39,250 bases of DNA, taken from a virus. The translations under genes and the position numbers were made by a program. The DNA lies in the IMG/VR virus record IMGVR_UViG_3300031862_000761, positions 1 to 39,250 of that record. The stretch is one strand, 5' to 3'. Within the stretch, counting starts at the first letter, position 1. Each line of letters begins with the position of its first letter. Under the pieces are notes generated by a model. It ran no database searches, had not been told where the DNA came from, and worked only from the letters and a program-made list of their open reading frames with translations. This document shows positions 14,983-21,693 of this stretch, one piece after another.

Positions 14983-15363
14983 TTGGTTGCTGTATTGCCG
15001 AGCGAAGTCCGCGAGAGAATCAACGTTTCTGCAACTGAAGCGCCTGACGACGTCGTCAATCGCTTTATTACTGCAGGGGCCGTGACCGTTGAAACTGAAA
15101 TCGGTTCGACCGTTGACCCTGCAGACTGCACAGAAGCTGAGGCTGAAGCAATCCGCAATCTTGCTGCAATCTACTGTGCGTGCAGAATAACTGGGGGCTC
15201 TGCTCAGGGCCTGAGCTTTCGTGTCGGCGATCTGGCGGTCAACGAATCAAGTAGCAATTCACCTTCAGGTTTGGGCAGTGGCAACTTACAGTTTCTGCTG
15301 AATCAGGCTGTGGCGATTATCGATAGCCTCAAGGGTGCTGATTTCAGGGCGGTGAGCGCCTAA
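14983..15363 (+). CDS. Head-tail connector (gp6/gp15-like adaptor)
   Basis: A 126-residue protein from a TTG. The helical core (residues about 18-75: ATEAPDDVVNRFITAGAV, then EAEAEAIRNLAAIYCACRI) and a final helix are typical of the adaptor that docks under the portal in HK97/SPP1-type necks. It is first in the neck/tail operon, with the head-closure, terminator and tube genes following in order, which strongly supports the role. Confidence 0.65.
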   Translation: MVAVLPSEVRERINVSATEAPDDVVNRFITAGAVTVETEIGSTVDPADCTEAEAEAIRNLAAIYCACRITGGSAQGLSFRVGDLAVNESSSNSPSGLGSGNLQFLLNQAVAIIDSLKGADFRAVSA

Positions 15364-15365
15364 CC

Positions 15366-16985
15366 ATGGCAACCGTTCCTGAATCATACTACGAGTTTGT
15401 GATGCATTACGCTCCCTACTTTTATGTCATCCCAACATCGATAACCGTAGATGCGGCTACTGGCCAGAAAAATGTGACCGTTGCCGATGGCACAAAGTTT
15501 CAAGCAGGTTTTCCAGTCGAGATCAAGGATGACGCGCATGCTGAATGGAACGAGGTCGATAGCGTCGCTGGCAACGTTGTGACCATGAAAACTAACCTAG
15601 CTAATACATATTACGTCAGCAAAAGCGGTAAGGTTGAAGGGCCAGATCCTGCGTTTATGCGTGGCGCCTTTCCAGCTGCTTTCGCAATCGAATTTCTCTA
15701 TGAAGCTTATTCAGCGACTCAATTTGTCTCTAGGCAGGCCGAGATCCTGGCAAAGATTGTTAGTCTTGCGGACTGGCTTCTTACACAACAATGTGTGGAC
15801 CCAGCCAAGAAGGCTTATGGAGGCTTCAAAAACCGTGAATCTTCCACAGAATATTGGAGTGTGGACGCAGGCCGGGGTATCCCCGCACTTCTCAAAGCCT
15901 ATGAATTGATATCTGACACTGATTACTTAAATGCTGCAAAGCTTGCCGGCTCCACTTTCCTGTATAACATGCAACATGACCCAGAACTTCTAGGTGTCCA
16001 TGACAAATATTATGGCGGTTTTGCAAGGTACGTGAACCTTGACAATTCCTTCAGCCAAGTTATGCTGATTGAAGACCTTTACGATTTTATCGGGTTGAAG
16101 ATGCTTTGCGACGCAGATCCCGACAACGAAAGCAAGTACCAGAGTATGATGAGTGACGCAATTTCTTTCCTGCGTACTGGCTTCGAGGATTTGTATTTGT
16201 GGTTTGATCCTAAGCCCACTGGTGACGGGAAATGGTACCGGGTCGGTATTAATGAGACGGAGATCTATGATGATCCATTTAGCTTTGCCTTGTTGGGCCT
16301 CTTCGAATATGAAGCTTGGAGCCTAACCTGCCAAAAGGTCTACAACTTTCTCCAGAGTATCAGACCTTCGGGTCAATATCCTGGCTACGATCCGAGTATT
16401 TGTTGGCCTGGATATATGGATGTCATAAGTCGTTTTGCTGCATGTGCTTACTACGATGCTCTAACAAGCGGAATCTTGGGGGATATCCGAAAAGACTGGG
16501 ACAAGCCCGCCTACAAATTCAGCATGCTCATCATTGAGAAGTATCAGAATGAATTTCTGTTCTGGGGACCGAAGTTCGTTGATTATACCCCAATTATCGC
16601 GCAGAAGGCTATGGCAAACGTCACATGGCTCGGTCGCCTTTTCTTGAACTATGAAGAACCCTTAACGTCCTTCACGCGCATTCTCAATAGTCACGGCGAA
16701 ACTCTGCAGCTGTACCCGATTAGGGAAGCGGTTGAAACTATAAGTTATGGCGAACCCTTGGACGTTTTGGGCACAGTTTCAGCCCTGAGAGCTGAGGAAA
16801 TCATCCTTGAACCCGGCTATTTCTTGGCAGACTACCTGGCTTTCTACACATTTCTCCCAGTTCGCCAACATGACAAAATCCGTAGGAAAGGCGAAGACTA
16901 CGAATTGCAGACTGTGCAGCCTTTCACATTCCAGAATCAGACGATTTACTTTAAGTCGATCGGCCGGAGGTTGGTGGCAACATGA
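15366..16985 (+). CDS. Head-closure-like neck protein carrying an alpha/alpha toroid (glycosidase-like) domain
   Basis: At 539 residues this is about four times longer than usual head-closure proteins. Residues 20-85 are a small beta domain (FQAGFPVEIKDDAHAEW, then VVTMKTNLANTYY). Residues about 95-425 look like a six-hairpin alpha/alpha toroid as in GH76/GH88-type glycosidases: KAYGGFKNRESS, GRGIPALLKAYELI, YLNAAKLAGSTFLYNM, then DDPFSFALLGLFEYEAW and FAACAYYDAL. The final 100 residues (VLGTVSALRAEEII, then DKIRRKGEDYELQTVQPF) return to a beta-barrel pattern typical of head-closure proteins. Its place between connector and tail terminator is the closure slot. Which residues would be catalytic is not clear. 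A glycan-degrading neck is inferred. Confidence 0.6.
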   Translation: MATVPESYYEFVMHYAPYFYVIPTSITVDAATGQKNVTVADGTKFQAGFPVEIKDDAHAEWNEVDSVAGNVVTMKTNLANTYYVSKSGKVEGPDPAFMRGAFPAAFAIEFLYEAYSATQFVSRQAEILAKIVSLADWLLTQQCVDPAKKAYGGFKNRESSTEYWSVDAGRGIPALLKAYELISDTDYLNAAKLAGSTFLYNMQHDPELLGVHDKYYGGFARYVNLDNSFSQVMLIEDLYDFIGLKMLCDADPDNESKYQSMMSDAISFLRTGFEDLYLWFDPKPTGDGKWYRVGINETEIYDDPFSFALLGLFEYEAWSLTCQKVYNFLQSIRPSGQYPGYDPSICWPGYMDVISRFAACAYYDALTSGILGDIRKDWDKPAYKFSMLIIEKYQNEFLFWGPKFVDYTPIIAQKAMANVTWLGRLFLNYEEPLTSFTRILNSHGETLQLYPIREAVETISYGEPLDVLGTVSALRAEEIILEPGYFLADYLAFYTFLPVRQHDKIRRKGEDYELQTVQPFTFQNQTIYFKSIGRRLVAT

Positions 16986-17974
16986 GCGCCCTCGAGGATC
17001 CTGTTACCACGATCGCTCGTTTGATCAGAAAAAACATCAGCATAATCAAAGATGGCGGGGCCTACGCCAGCATTTTGCTGACAACCAGCACTTATGATCG
17101 TGAGTTTTTGAGGGAAAATGATGGCCAAATAACCGTAAGTCTTGAACAAAGCATTGATCAAAAACTTGAGTTGGCCGGTCGATTGAGACGTAGATCGTTA
17201 AGGCTTAAATGTAATGTCTATACGGTTGACAAGACTGTCCCGGGTTCTGATCCCGGTCAGGTTATGCGGGACAAGATTATTGCACAGATCAATAAGATCA
17301 TTCGGGAAAACCGGAACCTGCCAAACCAGGCCAGCTACAACTTTTTGGGCTTAGGTTATCCGTCTGGAGATCCTCACAAAGCGTTTCAAGTGGGCTCTGT
17401 AACGGAGATTGCGCCAGGGGACGTCTCTTGGACTGAACTCACAAACTTGGAATATGTGAAAATCTGGCGTAGTGATGATGATCGATACTCGAAAAGTCGC
17501 AGCGTGAACAATGAGTATGCAATGATGCTTTTCCGTTTCAAAATCGACTCGCGCGAAGATGTTGTCAAGCGGCTGGTTCTGTCTTTCGAGGGATATGGCA
17601 CTTCCCCCGGGGGAAATGGCATCACAATTAAGGTCTGGAATCATGTTGCGGGAGAGTGGCAGCAAGCCCAGACTGGAACTGGCGCCGGAGACGAAACCAT
17701 AACTGTCACAGTCTCCGCGAATTGTGCTGACTTTCTCGATTCAAACGGTTATGTTTGGCTTCTGGCAAGAACCACGAACCCAAGCAATGGCGCCGTACCT
17801 GCAGTTTTGTATTGCGATTTTGTTGAGTGCACGGTTCAGGTTAATGGGCTCGCATTTTGCGATGTGGTGGGTTATCGAAACATCCCAATCAATCCGGACG
17901 TCAAGCCCTACATCTACCAGACCGAGTTCACGCTCAAAGGATGGCTTTTCGAGTCAATTTCAGGAGCGTTCTAA
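16982..17974 (+). CDS. Tail terminator-like protein with inserted beta-sandwich
   Basis: The ATG overlaps the previous stop (ATGA). Residues 1-125 (DPVTTIARLIRKNISIIKDG, then LAGRLRRRSLRLKCNVYTVD and MRDKIIAQINKIIREN) resemble a tail-terminator/tail-completion core, and residues 295-330 (YIYQTEFTLKGWLFESI) look like its last strands. Between them, about 135-290, lies a beta-sandwich (LVLSFEGYGT, ITIKVWNHVAGEW, VWLLARTTNP) like those in carbohydrate-binding modules. At 330 residues it is about twice the size of typical terminators. It caps the tail tube; the insertion would project outwards. Confidence 0.55.
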   Translation: MSALEDPVTTIARLIRKNISIIKDGGAYASILLTTSTYDREFLRENDGQITVSLEQSIDQKLELAGRLRRRSLRLKCNVYTVDKTVPGSDPGQVMRDKIIAQINKIIRENRNLPNQASYNFLGLGYPSGDPHKAFQVGSVTEIAPGDVSWTELTNLEYVKIWRSDDDRYSKSRSVNNEYAMMLFRFKIDSREDVVKRLVLSFEGYGTSPGGNGITIKVWNHVAGEWQQAQTGTGAGDETITVTVSANCADFLDSNGYVWLLARTTNPSNGAVPAVLYCDFVECTVQVNGLAFCDVVGYRNIPINPDVKPYIYQTEFTLKGWLFESISGAF

Positions 17975-18021
17975 GTTCATGGTCATTGAAAAAATGACAA
18001 AAATAGGAGGAAAGATAGAAA

Positions 18022-18882
18022 ATGGTTGAGACGTATGGAAGTGAGGAACAGCGGTTTTATTACGTGACTGAAACAGTGTTCGGCACGACACCTGAGACTC
18101 CTGGCATGACAAGTGCCCCGGCAGACTTGATTGACCCGGGAATAGATCCTGGGAACATTAAGCTCCGCGGTGCGGGAAGCTATGACTTTCAAGTGATCAA
18201 AAAGGGGCTTAGACAAGTAGCCTGCAAAGTTGCTTATCCATTGCCATCTACATCACCGATTGATCTTCTGCAGTGGTGCAAGATCGATGAGAACAAGAGC
18301 CTCAGCGTCGAATGCATTTACTACAAGGGCGTTTTTGCATCAGCTACTGACATCATTAGCCTGCTTTTCAAGGGAATGAGAATCAACAAAGCAACAGTAG
18401 AGTGCAGCATCGAAGATGTTATACGGGCCGCCCTAGAGCTGGAGGGGCAGGACGTAACCGTTGGAACTGCGAAGATTTCTGGGGCCACATACACGGACCA
18501 CACTGGGGCAGTTGCTTTCAACGAGACGTACGTAAAGAAGGGCGCTGCGACCTTGGATCGTGTCAGCGCATGGAAATTCAATGTGGAAAACAATGTCAAG
18601 CGGGTTCCAGTAATAAGAACTACAAATGGATATCTAGCAAAGTACGTGACTTTCAGACATCGGGTTTTGACTGGAGAAATAACGTTCGAGTTTGAAGACA
18701 AAGAAGAGGCTGATGAAGCTCTTGCGGATACAGAGTTTGCGTTGGAGTTCGGCCTTGGAGACACTAAGAAGGCTACACTCTCAGCTTGTAAGTGGGACAA
18801 TGTCAGCATTCCAAGCCGCATGGAAGACCTTCTCTCTCTGAAAGCTGCGTTCACGGCCAAAGGACCGCTGGCCATTGCGTGA
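18022..18882 (+). CDS. Major tail tube protein
   Basis: 286 residues; ATG preceded by AGGAGGAAAG. Beta-rich with a YYVTETVFGTTPETP N-terminal loop and alternating strands (RHRVLTGEITFEFEDKEEAD, FALEFGL, KWDNVSIPSRMEDLLSLKAAFTAKG). This pattern, especially the C-terminal strand pair before the final AF/K strand, is characteristic of siphovirus/myovirus tube proteins. It follows the terminator and precedes the tail assembly chaperone genes, the standard position. It should polymerise as stacked hexameric rings. Confidence 0.7.
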   Translation: MVETYGSEEQRFYYVTETVFGTTPETPGMTSAPADLIDPGIDPGNIKLRGAGSYDFQVIKKGLRQVACKVAYPLPSTSPIDLLQWCKIDENKSLSVECIYYKGVFASATDIISLLFKGMRINKATVECSIEDVIRAALELEGQDVTVGTAKISGATYTDHTGAVAFNETYVKKGAATLDRVSAWKFNVENNVKRVPVIRTTNGYLAKYVTFRHRVLTGEITFEFEDKEEADEALADTEFALEFGLGDTKKATLSACKWDNVSIPSRMEDLLSLKAAFTAKGPLAIA

Positions 18883-18891
18883 GGGATTGAC

Positions 18892-19347
18892 ATGGAGTTG
18901 GAGCGGAGAAAACTTGGCGCCATTGTCGCTTTATGCATCATCGCTGGCCTTCTAGTCGGGTCGATTGCGACTTATGCAGCCTTGCAGTGGCCCTACAAAA
19001 TCACGGCAACCGTCACAATCAAATCCTTAGGCGTTACCGTGTACGCGGACGCGGCCTGCACTACACCGCTTGTGACCATAGACTGGGGCATGATGGAACC
19101 AGGCCAAACCAAGAATCAGTTAGCCTATATCAAAAACGAGAGCAACGTTCCGGTGACCATGAGTATGTATGTTGACAATTGGAACCCAATAAATGCGAAA
19201 GACTTCATGGCGCTAACTTGGAGCTATGATGGCAGGCAAATTCCAGTCGATGGGAGCATACCGGTAGATTTCACGCTGAGCATAGATGCATCGATCTCCG
19301 GCATCAGAAACTTCAGTTTCGAGATCTGGGTCGTTGGGAGTGGATAA
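18892..19347 (+). CDS. Signal-anchored beta-sandwich protein inside the tail operon
   Basis: 151 residues. Residues 8-32 form a strong N-terminal membrane anchor or signal segment (LGAIVALCIIAGLLVGSIATY). The rest is a beta-sandwich with a DWGMMEPGQTKNQ motif and NESNVPVTMSM, a pattern of archaeal secreted proteins that present an Ig-like or TasA-like fold. Virion tail proteins are normally not exported, so its presence between tube and chaperone is odd. It may coat the cell surface, take part in egress, or be a morphological acquisition. The start ATG is 10 bases after the tube stop. Confidence 0.6.
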   Translation: MELERRKLGAIVALCIIAGLLVGSIATYAALQWPYKITATVTIKSLGVTVYADAACTTPLVTIDWGMMEPGQTKNQLAYIKNESNVPVTMSMYVDNWNPINAKDFMALTWSYDGRQIPVDGSIPVDFTLSIDASISGIRNFSFEIWVVGSG

Positions 19348-19348
19348 G

Positions 19349-19483
19349 ATGCAAGTCAGACTGTTTGGAGATCTGGGAAAGCGCCTTTCAGAGCTACCGA
19401 AACAGATACAGAAAATCGTACTTCAGGACCTGGAGACTGCGGCGGCAAATCGTCTTAGTATCATGGAGAGGGCCAAGGATTGA
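19349..19483 (+). CDS. Small tail-operon protein (44 residues)
   Basis: ATG 19349 behind GGGAG, one base after the previous stop. Product begins MQVRLFGDLGKRLSELPKQI and is a single amphipathic helical protein. Its stop overlaps the TTG of the chaperone gene (TTGA). Probably co-translated; it could be a small partner of the tail assembly chaperone. Family not recognised. Confidence 0.5.
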   Translation: MQVRLFGDLGKRLSELPKQIQKIVLQDLETAAANRLSIMERAKD

Positions 19484-19935
19484 AGACTGAAACTTTGGAT
19501 CTTGATGAGCGTTTCGGCAAAGAATACGCAGGGCACTACATGTTCGGCGAGATCACTTGGGCAAGGCGCAACCGCATAATCCAAAAACACACAAAATACA
19601 GCAAGATTTCTGGGCAAGTTGAGAGTACTGATTTCACTGCAATCCAAGCTGAAACGATCTGGGCAAGCCTGAAACAGCAACCGGAGAGTAGACCGATAAG
19701 TCCTGAAAAGCTCGTCGGTGAAGATGAAGGGATTCCAATCGAGGTTGGTGAACTGTTCTCGAAGATTGTCAATAAACTTAATGCTGTTTCTCATGAGGAC
19801 CTGCGTTTTTTGTTAGAGCAATTAAGCGAGGAAAGCCGCATCCAACTCTTTCAGAGTTTCGGCTTTGCAAAGAGTTCGGGTGGACAGTGCTGCAACTCAG
19901 AAAGCAGCCAGCCAAAACAGTCGAGCAATTCCTAG
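19480..19935 (+). CDS. Tail assembly chaperone, short form
   Basis: A 151-residue protein from TTG 19480. FGEITWARRNRIIQKHTKYS near residues 22-41, PESRPISPEKLVGEDEG, and the helical AVSHEDLRFLLEQLSEES segment fit phage tail assembly chaperones (gpG-type) that coat the tape measure before tube assembly. After FGFAK the zero frame becomes low-complexity (Cys/Ser/Gln-rich) and stops at 19935, whereas the -1 frame continues with normal protein sequence. The short form is therefore the expected gpG, and the frameshifted form the gpGT. Confidence 0.75.
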   Translation: MKTETLDLDERFGKEYAGHYMFGEITWARRNRIIQKHTKYSKISGQVESTDFTAIQAETIWASLKQQPESRPISPEKLVGEDEGIPIEVGELFSKIVNKLNAVSHEDLRFLLEQLSEESRIQLFQSFGFAKSSGGQCCNSESSQPKQSSNS

Positions 19936-20015
19936 TGATCCTGAACCAGATGGATAAAATGACGGAAGAGGAAGTCGAAAAAGCGAAGCGTGAGGCGAAG
20001 ATGCGTGGCCGTTGA
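19480..20015 (+). CDS. Tail assembly chaperone, -1 frameshift (gpGT-like) product
   Basis: Reading 19480-19872 in frame 0, slipping back one base, then 19872-20015 in the -1 frame gives a continuous protein in which FGFAK joins EFGWTVLQLRKQPAKTVEQF and ends MRGR. The -1 segment has no stop and good coding character, with the FGW...LRKQP pattern of gpGT C-termini. A likely slip site is A-AAG at 19869-19872, where tRNA-Lys can move from AAG to AAA. No X-XXY-YYZ heptamer is present there. Translational coupling from an internal start is the alternative. Confidence 0.6.
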
Positions 20016-20376
20016 AGTTTCCTGTGATGTCCGAGGGATTCGAGAGTTTCAGGCAACCATGCGCACCTTTCAGAATGCAATCCAAACCTATGTGCACAGA
20101 CAACTTGTCAGCTGGGCTGCTGACGTCAAAGCTGAAGCGATGCGTCGCGCTCCGGTGAAAACGGGCCGTCTGCGAACCTCTATTTATGCAGTGGTCAGGG
20201 ATTGGGTCGTTAATATCGGAGCTGAGGCTACATATGCCTTGTTTGTTGAAGTTGGCACGCGGTACATACGGGCTAGACCGTACTTGTGGCCCTCAATTCA
20301 ACAGTATCTTCCGCAACTTGAACAGATAGTCAAAGAGGCAATTGATACAGCGAAGGCGGAGGCTGGATTCCGCTGA
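20005..20376 (+). CDS. HK97 gp10-like tail/neck protein
   Basis: The GTG at 20005 (MAVEVSCDVRG) behind GAGGCGA is preferred to the GTG at 19990; 123 residues. The signature is MRRAPVKTGRLRTSIYA and then ALFVEVGTRYIRARPYLWPSI, diagnostic of the HK97-gp10 family of minor neck/tail-completion proteins. In many phages this gene lies before the tail terminator; here it follows the chaperone. It overlaps the end of the frameshifted chaperone by 11 bases. Confidence 0.75.
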   Translation: MAVEVSCDVRGIREFQATMRTFQNAIQTYVHRQLVSWAADVKAEAMRRAPVKTGRLRTSIYAVVRDWVVNIGAEATYALFVEVGTRYIRARPYLWPSIQQYLPQLEQIVKEAIDTAKAEAGFR

Positions 20377-21332
20377 GTTTCAGTGATTTTAGCATTTCAA
20401 TCATCGCGCAGAACTTGGCAAGTGCTGAGTTCAACAAAGTGGCTGCTGACGCTGGCGCCATGGCTGCTCAGGTTTCAAGTCAACGCATGGCCATCCGAGC
20501 GGAAAACTTTGCGAGCCCGGAGCTCCACCGCGTGGCTGAAGATGCTGCAAGCGTAAAGGCTGAAGTTGAAGGTTCGCCGATAAGTCTTAGTTTCGGCCCG
20601 ATTGATGTTCCAACTATTCCGCCTATCGAGTTTCCGCTGATCGAAGCGCCCATTATTCCGCCAATCGATGTTTCAAGTTTTGAGGATGCTAAGGTTACGT
20701 TCGGCGCGGTGGGAGTTGCAGCGTTGGAAATGGGTGAGAACGTTGAGGCTTCTGGATCTGGTTTTGCAGAATTAGGGAAGCAGGCAGCCTCAACCACTGT
20801 TAGCCTAACTGCAGTCGCAAGATCCTTCACAGCTGTCACGGCTCTCGGGTCTGGAGTGATAAGCTTGGCAGGAGATTTCGGGATGGTCGATAAGGAAAGC
20901 GCAAAATGGGCTAGAACGATTTTGGCTGTCATCACCGTAATCTCTGCGATGATTCGGTTGAAATCGTACCTGACGGTAGTCACGACTGGCCACACTGCCT
21001 CCATTGCGATCAATACAACAGCTGAAACTGCAAATGCGAGCGCGAGTATCGTCACATCTGTAGCGCATAAGATTAAGGCTGCTGCGACTTGGCTTGCCGT
21101 TGCTGCTCAAAATGCCCTTAACATCAGTCACGCCACATTTCTTGCCTTGACAGGTGTCGGAATCGGAGTGATCATTGGCGCCGCGGCTGCTATGGCGTAT
21201 TTTGCGTCGCAAATGAACGCTGCCACAAGCGGCATCAAAAACTTCAACGCTGCAGCAGCTGAAACGCCAACAAGAGGTCGCGGCATTCAGAGATCCGGTG
21301 AAGAAAGCATGTACCGCCGAGGAGTTGAATAA
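20373..21332 (+). CDS. Short tape measure protein with probable CTG start
   Basis: Begins FSDFSISIIAQNLASAEFNKV, the usual theme of tape measure N-termini, but this segment lies upstream of the first TTG (20415). The frame is closed at 20343-20345, and between there and 20415 no ATG, GTG or TTG exists. A CTG at 20373 overlaps the previous stop (CTGA) and sits 10 bases after GGAGG, making CTG (or ATT 20367) the probable start. The 319-residue product has long Ala/Ser/Val-rich helices and two hydrophobic segments (about 170-190 and 250-275), as in tape measures. It is unusually short, suggesting a tail of only about 45-50 nm if the common 1.5 angstrom per residue holds. Confidence 0.6.
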   Translation: MSFSDFSISIIAQNLASAEFNKVAADAGAMAAQVSSQRMAIRAENFASPELHRVAEDAASVKAEVEGSPISLSFGPIDVPTIPPIEFPLIEAPIIPPIDVSSFEDAKVTFGAVGVAALEMGENVEASGSGFAELGKQAASTTVSLTAVARSFTAVTALGSGVISLAGDFGMVDKESAKWARTILAVITVISAMIRLKSYLTVVTTGHTASIAINTTAETANASASIVTSVAHKIKAAATWLAVAAQNALNISHATFLALTGVGIGVIIGAAAAMAYFASQMNAATSGIKNFNAAAAETPTRGRGIQRSGEESMYRRGVE

Positions 21333-21693
21333 CCTGCTCTTACTCGACATCTTAAGAGCCCTCATTTTCGCGGTCCTCTATGGCTTCATGGAAAACCGAG
21401 TATTCTTCGAGGCTGACATGGATTATGCGATTTTGAAGCATTTCAAACTGTATCACTTGTGCATGTTTGGGCTTTTTGCAGTCGTGAGTTTCAGCTTGTG
21501 TCCTGTAACTTGGATTTTCGGACTGGTGATGATGCCTCTTGTGCAAGATGCAAGCTGGTTCGTTTTCGAGGGCAGGTGGCCTAGGCAGGACGATTGGGTA
21601 AATTGGGGAGGCTTGCCGCTGATCCTTGGCTTGCCACTCGTCTACTGGATCCTGGGCTCTGTCTTGGCTGTTTTGGCGGTGATTTTTCTTTGA
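21298..21693 (+). CDS. Multi-pass membrane protein overlapping the tape measure end
   Basis: 131 residues from GTG 21298, overlapping the tape measure by 35 bases and ending in a TTGA overlap with the hub gene. Hydrophobic segments lie at about 13-32, 50-80 and 103-131, with an Asp/Trp-rich loop (EGRWPRQDDWVNWGG). Tail tips rarely encode membrane proteins; it may help DNA entry or anchor. Coding is supported by the tight overlaps on both sides. No family recognised. Confidence 0.55.
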   Translation: MKKACTAEELNNLLLLDILRALIFAVLYGFMENRVFFEADMDYAILKHFKLYHLCMFGLFAVVSFSLCPVTWIFGLVMMPLVQDASWFVFEGRWPRQDDWVNWGGLPLILGLPLVYWILGSVLAVLAVIFL

